Shown one piece after another: positions 43,703-52,479 of a stretch of 64,000 bases of DNA. The stretch comes from Mycolicibacterium agri (GTDB lineage Bacteria > Actinomycetota > Actinomycetes > Mycobacteriales > Mycobacteriaceae): NCBI RefSeq assembly GCF_002553505.1, contig NZ_PDCP01000022.1, positions 1 to 64,000 on the forward strand, given 5' to 3'. The notes under the pieces are model-generated. The model was not told where the DNA came from. It made no database searches and saw only the letters and a list, made by a program, of their open reading frames with translations. A program made the translations under genes and the position numbers. The stretch's first letter is position 1. Every line of letters begins with the position of its first letter.

Positions 43703-44809
43703 CTACAAATCGAGGACCAGTTGCTGACCGTCGACCGATCGGGAGGCGCAGATCAGCATCGTGCCTGCGGCGCGTTCGGGTTCGGTCAGCAACGTGTCGC
43801 GGTGGTCCACCGCGCCGGCGACCACCCGGGTGCGGCAGGTGCCGCAGAAACCCTGCTGGCAGGAGTACGGAGCCGCGACGTCGGCCCGCCGTAACGCCGT
43901 CAGCAGTGTCTCGTCCGCGCCGACGAGCACCTGCAGGCCCGTCGAACGGATCGAGACGGTGAATTCCTTGCCGTCGACGACCGGCGGTGCGGCGAAGCGC
44001 TCGAAGTGCAGTTCGACGTCGTCGCGGCCGACGAGGGCGGCCCGGATCGCGGTCAGCATCGGCGCGGGCCCGCACGCGTAAACCGTTGTGCCGTCCGGGC
44101 AGTCGCCGAGCAGTTCGACGGCGCTCGGCACGCCGCTGACGTCATCGGTGCGGATCTCGACGCGGTCGCCGAAGCGGCTCACTTCGTCGATGAACGGCAG
44201 GCTGTCGCGGCTGCGGCCGGTGTAGATCATCGACCAGTCCACGCCGAGGCGCTGCGCGCAGGCCAACATCGGCAGTATCGGCGTGATGCCGATGCCACCG
44301 GCGATGAACCGCAGACGACGGGTGGGGGAGCCGTACCCGGGAACCGTCAGCGGGAACGCGTTGCGCGGGCCGTGCGTCGTCACGGTCGTGCCGACGGGCA
44401 ACGCGTCGTGCACTTCGATCGACCCGCCGCCGCCGTCGACGATGCGCCGCACCGCGATCCGGTAGCGGGCGGTGTCGGCGGGGTCCCCGCACAGCGAGTA
44501 CTGGCGCAGCCTGCCGCTGGGCAGCCCGATGTCGAGATGCGCGCCGGGATGCCAGCGCGGCAGCGGGCGGCCGTCGGCCGCGGCCAGCCACACCGCGACC
44601 ACATCCTGGTCGTGGGCCACGACTTCGCGGTCCACCACCGTCAACTCGATGGTGCGGTTCGGTTCGGGTGGGGGCTTCATCCGCCGCAGGGCGCCCGAGA
44701 GCGTCCACAGCGCGGTGATGGACGCGTCGACGGCGCCGAGCACCAGGTCGTGGCGCTGGCGGCCGAAAATGCTCGGCGGCGTCTGGCGGTAGCGCTGAAG
44801 CAGGCCCAT
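43703..44809 (-). CDS. Flavin/[2Fe-2S] oxidoreductase (VanB/KshB-like)
   Basis: 368-residue reductase. An N-terminal ~45-residue stretch precedes the flavin domain (RQYSLCGDPADTARYRIAVR), the NAD-binding domain (FIAGGIGITPILPMLACAQR, VYACGPAPMLTAIR) and a C-terminal plant-type ferredoxin (PYSCQQGFCGTCRTRVVAG with the fourth Cys in LICASRS). It passes electrons from NAD(P)H to an oxygenase or similar partner. It is coupled by TGATG to the metal-dependent hydrolase gene at 44809. It could also serve the orphan Rieske oxygenase at 15726. Confidence 0.9.
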   Translation of the reverse strand: MGLLQRYRQTPPSIFGRQRHDLVLGAVDASITALWTLSGALRRMKPPPEPNRTIELTVVDREVVAHDQDVVAVWLAAADGRPLPRWHPGAHLDIGLPSGRLRQYSLCGDPADTARYRIAVRRIVDGGGGSIEVHDALPVGTTVTTHGPRNAFPLTVPGYGSPTRRLRFIAGGIGITPILPMLACAQRLGVDWSMIYTGRSRDSLPFIDEVSRFGDRVEIRTDDVSGVPSAVELLGDCPDGTTVYACGPAPMLTAIRAALVGRDDVELHFERFAAPPVVDGKEFTVSIRSTGLQVLVGADETLLTALRRADVAAPYSCQQGFCGTCRTRVVAGAVDHRDTLLTEPERAAGTMLICASRSVDGQQLVLDL

Positions 44810-45708
44810 CACATGTGTGCGGCGCGGGCCGCGGGCGAACTGGCGAGGTAGGCGACGGCCTGCGCGGTGGACCCCATCTGCTCGGGCGTGAACCCGGGCC
44901 GGAAGTAGATGGCGGTGTTCGACCCGAACAGCTTGCGGTACTTCGGAAGCAGGCCGAGCTTCGAGTCTTTCATGCGCAGCCGGTTGAACTGCCACCAGCC
45001 GATGTCAGTGGTCGGGTCGTTCTTGACCAGGAACCAGGCCGTGCGTTGGAAGAACACGAAGATGGCCAGCACCGCCATCGTCATCGCGCGGATCCGGTCG
45101 AAGTAGCTGTCGTGAAAGTAGACCGCGACGTCGTGGGCGACGTTGCGATGCTCGACCTCCTCGCTGCCGTGCCAGCGGAACAGGTCGACCATCGTCGGAT
45201 CGGCGTCGTAATCGTCCCAGTTGCAGTTGAGCGCGAAGTCGCCGAGCACCGCGGTGTAATGCTCGATGGCCGCGATCAGCCACAGCCGGTCGCAGAGATT
45301 GTTCAGCCGGCGCTTGGGGTCGGTCGACGTCGTCGGTGCGAGCACCTTGGAGAACAGGTAGTCGATCTGGTCCAACATCGGCTTGGGATCGATGCCGTTG
45401 ACCTCCATGTACTCGTGCAGCATTTGTTCGTGCACATCGGCGTGGGTGGCTTCCTGGCCGATGAAGCCGCGCATGTCCTCGGCCAGCTGCGGGTCCTTGA
45501 CCAGCGGCAACGCTTCGTTGAAGGTTGCGACGAACCACCGCTCGGCGGCGGGCAGGACGACGTTGAGCAGGCTGACGACGTTGGAGGCGACGGGATGTCC
45601 CGGGATCCAGTGCAGCGGGATGCCGGTCGCGTCGAAGTGCACTTTGCGGGCCTGTATCGCCACCGGGCCGGGATCGACCTCCCGCTCGAAACGGCGTGGA
45701 CGCAACAT
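44809..45708 (-). CDS. Metal-dependent hydrolase of the PF10118/COG3687 type
   Basis: 299-residue protein with a ferritin-like, probably diiron, helical bundle: FIGQEATHADVHEQMLHEYM (near residue 82) and WHGSEEVEHRNVAHDVAVYF (near 180) supply the expected E-x-x-H pairs. MAVLAIFVFFQRTAWFLV near 218 may touch membrane. The family is annotated as hydrolase, but the paired [2Fe-2S]/flavin reductase gene hints at an oxygenase- or desaturase-like redox reaction. Its start lies in a ~125-bp region divergent from the acyltransferase gene. Confidence 0.85.
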   Translation of the reverse strand: MLRPRRFEREVDPGPVAIQARKVHFDATGIPLHWIPGHPVASNVVSLLNVVLPAAERWFVATFNEALPLVKDPQLAEDMRGFIGQEATHADVHEQMLHEYMEVNGIDPKPMLDQIDYLFSKVLAPTTSTDPKRRLNNLCDRLWLIAAIEHYTAVLGDFALNCNWDDYDADPTMVDLFRWHGSEEVEHRNVAHDVAVYFHDSYFDRIRAMTMAVLAIFVFFQRTAWFLVKNDPTTDIGWWQFNRLRMKDSKLGLLPKYRKLFGSNTAIYFRPGFTPEQMGSTAQAVAYLASSPAARAAHM

Positions 45709-45727
45709 CGCGGCTCCCTTGTCCGGA

Positions 45728-45746
45728 AGTGTGCTGGGAGTGTGCT
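45728..45746. repeat. Helically phased direct repeat in divergent promoter
   Basis: AGTGTGCT occurs at 45728-45735 and 45739-45746, 11 bases apart, i.e. one helical turn. It lies 20 bases upstream of the hydrolase start and could bind an activator as a direct-repeat dimer. Confidence 0.25.
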
Positions 45747-45835
45747 CGGCCGAAGTTTACGACCCGAGGCCGCCGACGAGCCCGATAGGCGGGAACGCAG
45801 GTTTCGGATTTCTGGGCAACGTCAATATCACCGAT

Positions 45836-46678
45836 ATGGCGTTGGGCGACGTTGTGGAATGGGCCAAGCACCAGGTCAGCGCGCGGGTGCCCAAGGCCGA
45901 CCTGGATCAACGCGACCCCGACTACATCCGCGAGCAGTTGCCGGGGCTGTGGCTGCTGGCCTCGCTGTACTTCCGCGCCGACGTCCGCGGCCTCGACCGC
46001 ATCCCCACGGACGGGCCGGTGCTGCTGGTGGGCAACCACAGCGGCGGCAACCTCCCGCCGGACACCTTCGTGTTCACGCTGGCGTTCAGTTCCTACTTCG
46101 GCGTCGAGCGCCCGTTCTACCAACTCGCGCACAACCTGGTCGTGTCGATGCCCGGCCTCGGTTCGCTGCGCAAGTTCGGTACCGTCGCCGCCAATCACGA
46201 AAACGCTCGGCTCGCATTGGAATCCGGTGGTGCGCTGCTCGTCTATCCCGGCGGCGACTACGAGGTGTTCCGGCCGTCGTGGGAGCGGCACAAGGTGGAC
46301 TTCGGCGGCCGCAAGGGCTACGTCAAGCTGGCCCGCGACGCTGGCGTGCCGATCGTGCCGATCGCCAGCGTCGGCGGCCAGGAAGCGGCGCTGTTCCTCG
46401 ACCGCGGGCAATGGTTGGCCAGGCTGTTGATGGTCGACAGGCTGGCCCGGCTGAAGAGCGTGCCCATCCTGCTGGCGCCGCCGTGGGGCCTTGCCGTCAG
46501 CGACTTCGTGCCCCGCCTGCCGCTGCCGACCAAGATCACGATCGAGGTGCAGGAAGCCATCGACGCCGACGACATCAAGACCGCCGACGACGATGTCATT
46601 CACGAAAAGGTCACTGCCGCACTGCAATCCGGCGTGGATCGGATGGCGGCGCAACGACGATTCCCGGTGATCGGCTGA
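45836..46678 (+). CDS. PlsC-like phospholipid/glycerol acyltransferase
   Basis: 280-residue acyltransferase. The active motif N-H-x4-[N/D] reads VLLVGNHSGGNLPPD near residue 66, a variant of the usual HxxxxD, and the glycerol-phosphate-binding block is LLVYPGGDYEVFRPSWERHK near 140. IVPIASVGGQEAALF is the third family block. It probably acylates a lysophospholipid or glycerol-type acceptor at the membrane. ATG 45836 is preferred; the frame is open upstream. The stop overlaps a ten-codon frame that links it to the SRPBCC gene. Confidence 0.88.
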   Translation: MALGDVVEWAKHQVSARVPKADLDQRDPDYIREQLPGLWLLASLYFRADVRGLDRIPTDGPVLLVGNHSGGNLPPDTFVFTLAFSSYFGVERPFYQLAHNLVVSMPGLGSLRKFGTVAANHENARLALESGGALLVYPGGDYEVFRPSWERHKVDFGGRKGYVKLARDAGVPIVPIASVGGQEAALFLDRGQWLARLLMVDRLARLKSVPILLAPPWGLAVSDFVPRLPLPTKITIEVQEAIDADDIKTADDDVIHEKVTAALQSGVDRMAAQRRFPVIG

Positions 46679-46710
46679 TGAGCGCTCGCGCGAAGAAGAG
46701 ACGGCACTGA
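46678..46710 (+). CDS. Ten-codon basic mini-ORF linking two genes
   Basis: ATG 46678 overlaps the acyltransferase stop by one base (TGATG), encodes MSARAKKRRH and ends in TGA at 46708-46710, again overlapping the next ATG by one base (TGATG). Six of ten residues are basic. It could be a translated relay that carries ribosomes between genes, a real micropeptide, or chance. Its tight double overlap is what draws attention. Confidence 0.35.
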   Translation: MSARAKKRRH

Positions 46711-47144
46711 TGAGACTGCAGCAGCGCGTGATCATCGACGCCGACCGCGAGTCGGTGTGGAAACGGGTCAGCGATCCGGCGTGCTACCCGGAGTTCATGA
46801 CCAGCCTCGAGCGCTGGGACGCCGTCACCGACGAGCCGCCCAGCGCCGGGGCGCGCTACACCGGGCACTGGAAGATCGGTTCGGTGCCGGTCGGCGGCGT
46901 CATCGAAGTCGTGGAGTTCGACGAGGGCCGCGACTTGGCCTGGATCGGCATCACCGGCATCACCCAGCGCGGGCGGTTCCGGCTGCGAGACTGCCCCGAC
47001 GGCAAGACCAAGGTCATCTTCCGGTTGGCCTACGAGGCGCCGGGCGGCATTCTCGGCGTGATCGCCGACTGGGTGGCCTCACGCCAGGTCGGCGGCACGA
47101 TGAAGCAGACGCTGGAGAACCTGCGCAAGCTCGTCGAGGGCTGA
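46710..47144 (+). CDS. SRPBCC/polyketide cyclase-like protein
   Basis: 144-residue START/SRPBCC-fold protein. The opening LQQRVIIDADRESVWKRVSD PACYPEFM is the family's first strand and helix, followed by strands (GHWKIGSVPVGGVIEVVEFD, RFRLRDCPDGKTKVIFRL) and a long C-terminal helix (GTMKQTLENLRKLVEG). The fold makes a hydrophobic ligand pocket. It is coupled through a ten-codon frame to the acyltransferase gene and may handle the same lipid. Confidence 0.85.
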   Translation: MRLQQRVIIDADRESVWKRVSDPACYPEFMTSLERWDAVTDEPPSAGARYTGHWKIGSVPVGGVIEVVEFDEGRDLAWIGITGITQRGRFRLRDCPDGKTKVIFRLAYEAPGGILGVIADWVASRQVGGTMKQTLENLRKLVEG

Positions 47145-47241
47145 CCCACACACGCCTCATCTCGCCGCGAGACGGAATCGGCGCAGCGAAAGTGCGAGTG
47201 ACCCCCTGCTGGAATGCCGTTTCGCGGGGGCTTGAGGCGAC

Positions 47242-47688
47242 TTAGGCCGGCGGGCCGGGCGGCGGTGGCATCGGCATCGGCGGCGGCGCGGGTGCGGGCG
47301 CCGGTGCGGGCTGCTGGCCGATGGGCACCTGCTCGGGGCGCAGCGTACCGTCGTTGACGCCGCGCGGACCGGAGGTGGTGGCCTGGCGCTCGGCCAACTC
47401 CTCCGCGGCCGCTTCGGTGCAGTCGAGGTTGAGAAGCATCTTGCCGCTGCTGAGCATTTTCTGGCTGGACACCATGCACTGGGCCTGCGGCAATGCGCTG
47501 CCGACCGCGCCGCCGAAGCCGGTGGCCATGCCCATGCCCTTGAGGATTCGCACGGCTTTGTAGTAGGGCTCACCGATTACGTTGAGCTGGCTGGGGTTCG
47601 CCGGTTGGGCGGTGGCCAGTCCCGCGTTGAGCAGGCCAAGCGTGCCCGCGGCGACCGCGCTTGCTCCCAGGACGACGAGCTTGTTCAC
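47242..47688 (-). CDS. Secreted protein with Pro-rich tail
   Basis: 148-residue exported protein. GTG 47688 follows GGGAGAG and starts a signal peptide (MNKLVVLGASAVAAGTLGLL, cut near TAQPA). The mature part (SQLNVIGEPYYKAVRILKGM, GGAVGSALPQAQCMVSSQKM) has two cysteines and ends in a low-complexity Pro/Ala tail (QQPAPAPAPAPPPMPMPPPP). The layout suggests a DUF732-like or related small secreted mycobacterial protein whose tail may span the wall. ATG 47721 is also in frame but hides the signal. Confidence 0.72.
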   Translation of the reverse strand: MNKLVVLGASAVAAGTLGLLNAGLATAQPANPSQLNVIGEPYYKAVRILKGMGMATGFGGAVGSALPQAQCMVSSQKMLSSGKMLLNLDCTEAAAEELAERQATTSGPRGVNDGTLRPEQVPIGQQPAPAPAPAPPPMPMPPPPGPPA

Positions 47689-47766
47689 GAAACTCTCCCT
47701 ACGTCGGTGCGGTGCGAACATATCGCAGCGGTGACGATTGTGAAACCGGTGACGAGGCGCTGAGTG

Positions 47767-49911
47767 TTACACCTGGGGTTTCACCGCGGCCCGCATGGCG
47801 TCGGCCAGGGCGTGCGCGCGGGGGTCGTCGAACACGTTCTCGAGCAGCATCCGCCGCCCGTCGGGACCGGCCAGCGGGATGCGCCAGTTCGGGTACTCGT
47901 CGCTGGTCCCGGGCTGGTTCTGGGTGCGCAGATCGCCCACCGCGTCGACGAGCGCGAGGCAGAGCAGCCGCGACGGGGTGCGGCCGAGGTACCGGTACAG
48001 CGCGAGCACGATCTCGTCGACGGTGGGGTGCTCGCCGAGCAGGCCGACGCGGCGCAGCTCGTCGAGCCAGGCGGCCTGTTGGGCGCGGTCGTCGGCGAGT
48101 TCGTCCGCGACGGGCCGGGTCAGCAGGCCGAGTTGTTCGCGCAGCCGCACATGTTCGCCGGCCAGATAGCCGGCCGTCGGCGGCAGGTCGTGGGTGGTGA
48201 CCGAGGACAGGCAGAACTCGCGCCACCGCTCGGCCTGCAGTGGCCCGCCGCTGGCGTCGGGGCCGTCGCGGTCGGCCTCGAACCACAGGATGGAGGTACC
48301 GAACAGGCCGCGCTCGGCGAGGTAGTCGCGCACCCACGGCTCCACGGTGCCGAGGTCCTCGCCCACCAGCACCGCCTCGGCGCGGTGCGCCTCCAGCGCC
48401 AGGATGCCGATCATCGCCTCGTGGTCGTATCGCACATACGTGCCCTCTGTCGGCGGTGCACCCTTCGGTATCCACCACAGTCGGAACAGCCCGATGATGT
48501 GGTCGATGCGCACGCCGCCCGCGTGCCGCAGTACGGCGTTGACCATCGCGCGGAACGGTTCGTAGCCGCGTTCGACGAGCTGGTCGGGCCGCCAGGGAGG
48601 TTGCGACCAGTCCTGGCCGAGCTGGTTGAACTCGTCGGGCGGAGCGCCCGCGGTGACGCCGAGCGCGAGCACATCCTGCATCGCCCACGCGTCGGCGCCG
48701 TTCGGGTCCACACCGACGGCGAGGTCGTGCATGATGCCGAGTTCCATGCCCGACCGCACGGCGGTCGACTGCGCCGAGGCCAGCTGGTCGTCGAGTTGCC
48801 ACTGCAGCCAGCGGTGGAAGTCGACCTCGCGGGCGTGTTGGGCGGCGAACTCGGCGACCGCGGAACTGGCCGGGTGTGCGAACTGTTCGGGCCATTGATG
48901 CCAGTCGGGGCCGTGGATTTCGGCCAGTGCGCACCAGACCGCGAAATCGTCGAGGCTGCGCCCCTCGCGCTGCCGGTAGGCCTCATACGCCAACTCGCGG
49001 CCGGCTGAACGCTCGACGCGGTAGATGCTTTTCAGCGCTGCGCGCTTTGCCCTCCACGCGGCGTCCCGGTCGATGAGAGCGTTGCGCCTGCTGTGTTCGC
49101 GAAGTGCGGCCCGCGCCTTGCGGATTCGGCGGCGATGGCGAACGTCGGCGAATTCGAAGATGGCCTCCGGCCGCAGGTACAGCGGGTTGACGTAGCGGCG
49201 CGAGGTCGGCAGGTACGGCGACGGCTCCATCGGCGCGGTAGGCGCGGCCGCATGCAACGGGTTGACCAGGATGTAGCCGGCGTCGTATTTCGCCGCCGAC
49301 CACACCGCCAGATCGGTCAGGTCGGTCAAATCGCCTGCGCCCCATGATCTTTTGGACTGTACGCTGTAGAGCTGGGTGGCCAACCCCCACGTCCGCTTGC
49401 CGTCGAGTCGCGGCGGCACCCCCAGCCTGGGCGGGACGACGATCAACGGCGTGTCCGCCTCCAGCGATCCGGTCCGGATGTGCAGCCGGTGATAGCCCAG
49501 CGGCAGGTCGTCGGGCAACTCGAAGCTGGCCTCTCCCACCAGTCGACCGTCCAAATCATATGGGGGAGTGTGGTTTTCCAGCTGACGCAGCCCGGAGCGA
49601 GCGCCGCCGTCCTCCAACCGGATCCACACCTCGACGCCGTCGCCGTGGGTGACGTGCACGGCGAACGACGATGTCGAGCCCGCCCTTGTCACGATGGTCG
49701 GCGGCAGCGCGCGACTCCAGTACTGGCGGTCATGGGCGGCCAGCGCCGCCGCGCGTTCCGCTTCCGTCGTCGCCGCCACCCCGAGCGCCGCCAGCACGGC
49801 AACCAACGTGGTCTCCGGCACGCCCACCTGCCGGCCCGACCAGTCCTCGTATTCGGTGGCGACTCCGTAGCGGCGGGCCAGTTCGGCTAACGACGGCGGG
49901 GTGTCGACCAT
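47767..49911 (-). CDS. malQ: 4-alpha-glucanotransferase (amylomaltase)
   Basis: 714-residue GH77 enzyme that transfers maltosyl and longer alpha-1,4 units, used in glycogen/maltodextrin metabolism. The N-terminal domain (PSLAELARRYGVATEYEDWS GRQVGVPE) is typical of actinobacterial MalQ. RTWGLATQLYSVQSKRSWGAGD, VRIDHIIGLFRLWWIP (catalytic Asp near residue 490), LVGEDLGTVEPWV (Glu near 540) and SVTTHDLPPTAGYLAG are GH77 active-site blocks. ATG 49911 gives the expected N-terminus; GTG 49929 is an alternative. No other glycogen gene is adjacent. Confidence 0.95.
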   Translation of the reverse strand: MVDTPPSLAELARRYGVATEYEDWSGRQVGVPETTLVAVLAALGVAATTEAERAAALAAHDRQYWSRALPPTIVTRAGSTSSFAVHVTHGDGVEVWIRLEDGGARSGLRQLENHTPPYDLDGRLVGEASFELPDDLPLGYHRLHIRTGSLEADTPLIVVPPRLGVPPRLDGKRTWGLATQLYSVQSKRSWGAGDLTDLTDLAVWSAAKYDAGYILVNPLHAAAPTAPMEPSPYLPTSRRYVNPLYLRPEAIFEFADVRHRRRIRKARAALREHSRRNALIDRDAAWRAKRAALKSIYRVERSAGRELAYEAYRQREGRSLDDFAVWCALAEIHGPDWHQWPEQFAHPASSAVAEFAAQHAREVDFHRWLQWQLDDQLASAQSTAVRSGMELGIMHDLAVGVDPNGADAWAMQDVLALGVTAGAPPDEFNQLGQDWSQPPWRPDQLVERGYEPFRAMVNAVLRHAGGVRIDHIIGLFRLWWIPKGAPPTEGTYVRYDHEAMIGILALEAHRAEAVLVGEDLGTVEPWVRDYLAERGLFGTSILWFEADRDGPDASGGPLQAERWREFCLSSVTTHDLPPTAGYLAGEHVRLREQLGLLTRPVADELADDRAQQAAWLDELRRVGLLGEHPTVDEIVLALYRYLGRTPSRLLCLALVDAVGDLRTQNQPGTSDEYPNWRIPLAGPDGRRMLLENVFDDPRAHALADAMRAAVKPQV

Positions 49912-49941
49912 GCGGTTAATCTTGCCCACTGCGGCGCCGCT

Positions 49942-51213
49942 CTAATCGACATCGCGGCTCACCAGGTCCTGCCACGTGTCGCGGCGCACCACCAACCGCG
50001 CGGCGCCGTCGCGCGCGAGCACCACCGGAACCCGCCGCGCGCCGTTGTACTGGTTGGCCATCGTGTAGCAATACGCGCCGGTGACGGGCACCGCCAACAG
50101 ATCGCCGACCGCGGGATCGCGCAGGGCGACGCCGTCGACGAGTTGGTCGCCGGACTCGCAGTGCCGTCCGACTACGGTCACGGTCTCCCCGCCGCCGACA
50201 CGCGCGACGAGCGTGGCCTCGAACCGCTGCCCGGTCAGCGACACCTCGAGGTTGTCGCCCATGCCGCCGTCGACCGCGACATGGGTGAGGACGCCACGCT
50301 TGACCGTCGTGACGCGATACAGCGTGCATGCGTTCCTGGCCACCAGGCTGCGGCCCGGTTCGACGATGAGGCGGCTGTCGGCGGGCAGCAGGGCGCGCGC
50401 CTGCGCGATCATCGCGTCGGCGTAGTCGTCGACCCTCGGCGGGTGCTCGTCGTAGGTGTAGCGAGCGCCGAGACCGCCGCCGAGGTCGTAGGTCTCGAAG
50501 GTGCCGAGCGCGGCGATCGGCGCGACGGCGGCGGCCAGCTGGTCGACGTCGAGCAGCTGAGACCCGACGTGGGTGTGTACGCCCTCCAGGTGCAGCAGCG
50601 GGCTGTGCTCGACGCGGGCGATCGCCTCGCGGGCGGCGTCGGGCAGCAGTCCGAACTTCGACCGCGCGTGCCCGGTGGCCTGCGACGCGTGGGTGGCCGC
50701 CTCCACGCCGGGGATGACGCGTACCAGGCAGCGCTGCCGCGACCCACGGGGGAGCAGGCGTTCGAGCCGGTCGATGTCGTCGAAGTTGTCGATGACGACC
50801 AGCCCGAGGCCGTGTTCGATGGCCAGTTCCAGTTCCTCGTCGGTCTTGGCGTTGCCGTGCAGCAGCAGCCGGTCCGGGTCGGCGCCCGCCTTGATCGCGG
50901 TGACGATCTCACCGCCGCCCGCCACGTCGAGGTGTAGGCCCTCTTCGACCATTACGCGCTGAATCGCGGTGCACGGGAACGATTTCGAGGCGAACGCGAC
51001 GTCGCTGCGGAGCCACCGGGAGCGGAACGCGTTGAGGTACTCGCGGGCCCGGCGGCGCAGCGCGTACTCGTCGACGACGATTGCCGGGGTGCCGAACTCG
51101 TCGGCGACGTCGTCGAGCCGGCAGCCGCCAACCACGAGCGTGCCGTCGTCGTCGGTGTGCGTGCCGGGCGGAAACAGGCTCAGCAGGTCGTCGACCCCCG
51201 GCTCGGTGCGCAT
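49942..51213 (-). CDS. Diaminopimelate decarboxylase-like PLP enzyme
   Basis: 423-residue fold-type III decarboxylase. The PLP Lys lies in VAFASKSFPCTAIQRV near residue 75. EGVHTHVGSQLLDVDQL, YDLGGGLGARYTYDE, IVEPGRSLVARNAC and the catalytic Cys region GRHCESGDQLVDG follow in the expected order. This is the LysA reaction, the last step of lysine synthesis. Because mycobacteria normally carry lysA beside thrA/argS, this copy next to malQ and an MFS gene is probably a paralogue. It starts at ATG 51213 preceded by GAGGCC. Confidence 0.9.
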   Translation of the reverse strand: MRTEPGVDDLLSLFPPGTHTDDDGTLVVGGCRLDDVADEFGTPAIVVDEYALRRRAREYLNAFRSRWLRSDVAFASKSFPCTAIQRVMVEEGLHLDVAGGGEIVTAIKAGADPDRLLLHGNAKTDEELELAIEHGLGLVVIDNFDDIDRLERLLPRGSRQRCLVRVIPGVEAATHASQATGHARSKFGLLPDAAREAIARVEHSPLLHLEGVHTHVGSQLLDVDQLAAAVAPIAALGTFETYDLGGGLGARYTYDEHPPRVDDYADAMIAQARALLPADSRLIVEPGRSLVARNACTLYRVTTVKRGVLTHVAVDGGMGDNLEVSLTGQRFEATLVARVGGGETVTVVGRHCESGDQLVDGVALRDPAVGDLLAVPVTGAYCYTMANQYNGARRVPVVLARDGAARLVVRRDTWQDLVSRDVD

Positions 51214-51273
51214 GGCCTCAGCGTGGCATGCCGGGGCGCCTGCGGTCACCCGCTCGTCGGTAGCGTCGACGTT

Positions 51274-52479
51274 ATGGCGCTTGAACGACTCGACCCCGTC
51301 GGCGCCACGGTGGAAAACCGGCGGGCCAGGGTGGCGGTCGCCGCGCTGTTTCTGACCAACGGCGCGCTGTTCGCCAACCTGCTGCCGCGGTACCCCGAAA
51401 TCAAGACCGATCTGGCGTTGTCGAATGCGGCCTACGGCATCGCGATCGCGGCGTTCTCCGCAGGCGCGCTGGTCGCCGGGGTGGCCGCGGCCACGCTCAT
51501 CCGCCGCTTCCAGTCGGCGCGGGTCGCCGTCATCGGCAGCATCGGCCTGGCGATCTTCGTGTTTGCCGCCGCGATCGCGCCGTCGGCGGTGGCGGTGGGC
51601 GCCGCGCTGTTCGTCGCGGGCGCATGCGACTCGATCACCGACGTCGCGCAGAACGCCCACGGGCTGCGCGTGCAACGTAACTACGGGCGCTCGATCATCA
51701 ACTCCTTCCACGCGGTGTGGTCGGCCGGTGCCGTGCTCGGCGGCGCGATGGGCGCGGCGGCGATCGCGCTGAACATCCCGCGCGGAACCCATCTCGGCGT
51801 TTCGGCGGTGCTGTTCAGCGTGGTCGTGCTGGTCGCCTACCCGTTCCTGTTGCCGGGACGCGACCAGGAGGACCATCCGGCCGCACATGCCGAGCGCACA
51901 GGGCGGGCGAGTTTCGGCGTCTATGCGACACTGCTCGCGCTGGTGCTGCTGGCGATCTCCGGCGCGCTGGTTGAAGACGCCGGAAGTTCTTGGGCCACAG
52001 TGTATTTGCGCGATGGCCTCGGCGCCCCCGGAGCGATCGCCGTGTCCGGCTACGTCGCGATGGTCGGCTTCCAGTTCGTCGGCCGACTGGTGGGCGACCG
52101 GCTCGTCGACCGGTTCGGCGAGCGCACGGTGGTCAGGGCGGGCGGCTTCATCACCGCCGTCGGCATGGGCGCGGCGTTGGCGCTGCCATCGGTTCCCGGC
52201 ACCATCGCGGGTTTCGCGGCCGCCGGTTTCGGTGTCGCGACGCTGATTCCCGCGACGATGCACGGCGCCGATCAGCTGCCGGGGCTGCGCACCGGGACGG
52301 GGCTGACCGCCGTCACATGGCTGATGCGGGTCGGCTTCGTGTCGTCGCCGCCGATCGTCGGGCTGATCGCCGACGCGACCAGCCTGCGGGTCGGGCTGTT
52401 GGTCGTGCCGCTCGCAGGGGCGATGGTGATGGTGCTTGCGGTCGCGCTCAGCCCGCGGCGCCGGTCATCTCGATCGTGA
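51274..52479 (+). CDS. MFS transporter
   Basis: 401-residue major facilitator with about 12 hydrophobic segments in two halves. AVAALFLTNGALFANLLPRYPEIK is TM1, DSITDVAQNAHGLRVQRNYG resembles the fucose/sugar-permease-like subgroup, and FVGRLVGDRLVDRFGERTVV is the loop after TM8. The substrate is unknown. It is divergent from the lysA-like gene (60 bp between starts) and overlaps the convergent SMR gene by 32 bp at its 3' end. Confidence 0.9.
   Translation: MALERLDPVGATVENRRARVAVAALFLTNGALFANLLPRYPEIKTDLALSNAAYGIAIAAFSAGALVAGVAAATLIRRFQSARVAVIGSIGLAIFVFAAAIAPSAVAVGAALFVAGACDSITDVAQNAHGLRVQRNYGRSIINSFHAVWSAGAVLGGAMGAAAIALNIPRGTHLGVSAVLFSVVVLVAYPFLLPGRDQEDHPAAHAERTGRASFGVYATLLALVLLAISGALVEDAGSSWATVYLRDGLGAPGAIAVSGYVAMVGFQFVGRLVGDRLVDRFGERTVVRAGGFITAVGMGAALALPSVPGTIAGFAAAGFGVATLIPATMHGADQLPGLRTGTGLTAVTWLMRVGFVSSPPIVGLIADATSLRVGLLVVPLAGAMVMVLAVALSPRRRSSRS

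Noticed and set aside
47827..47841. A KstR-like AAC-N2-GTT core inside malQ
   Set aside because: It is in the middle of coding sequence, lacks the outer conserved A and has no promoter context.
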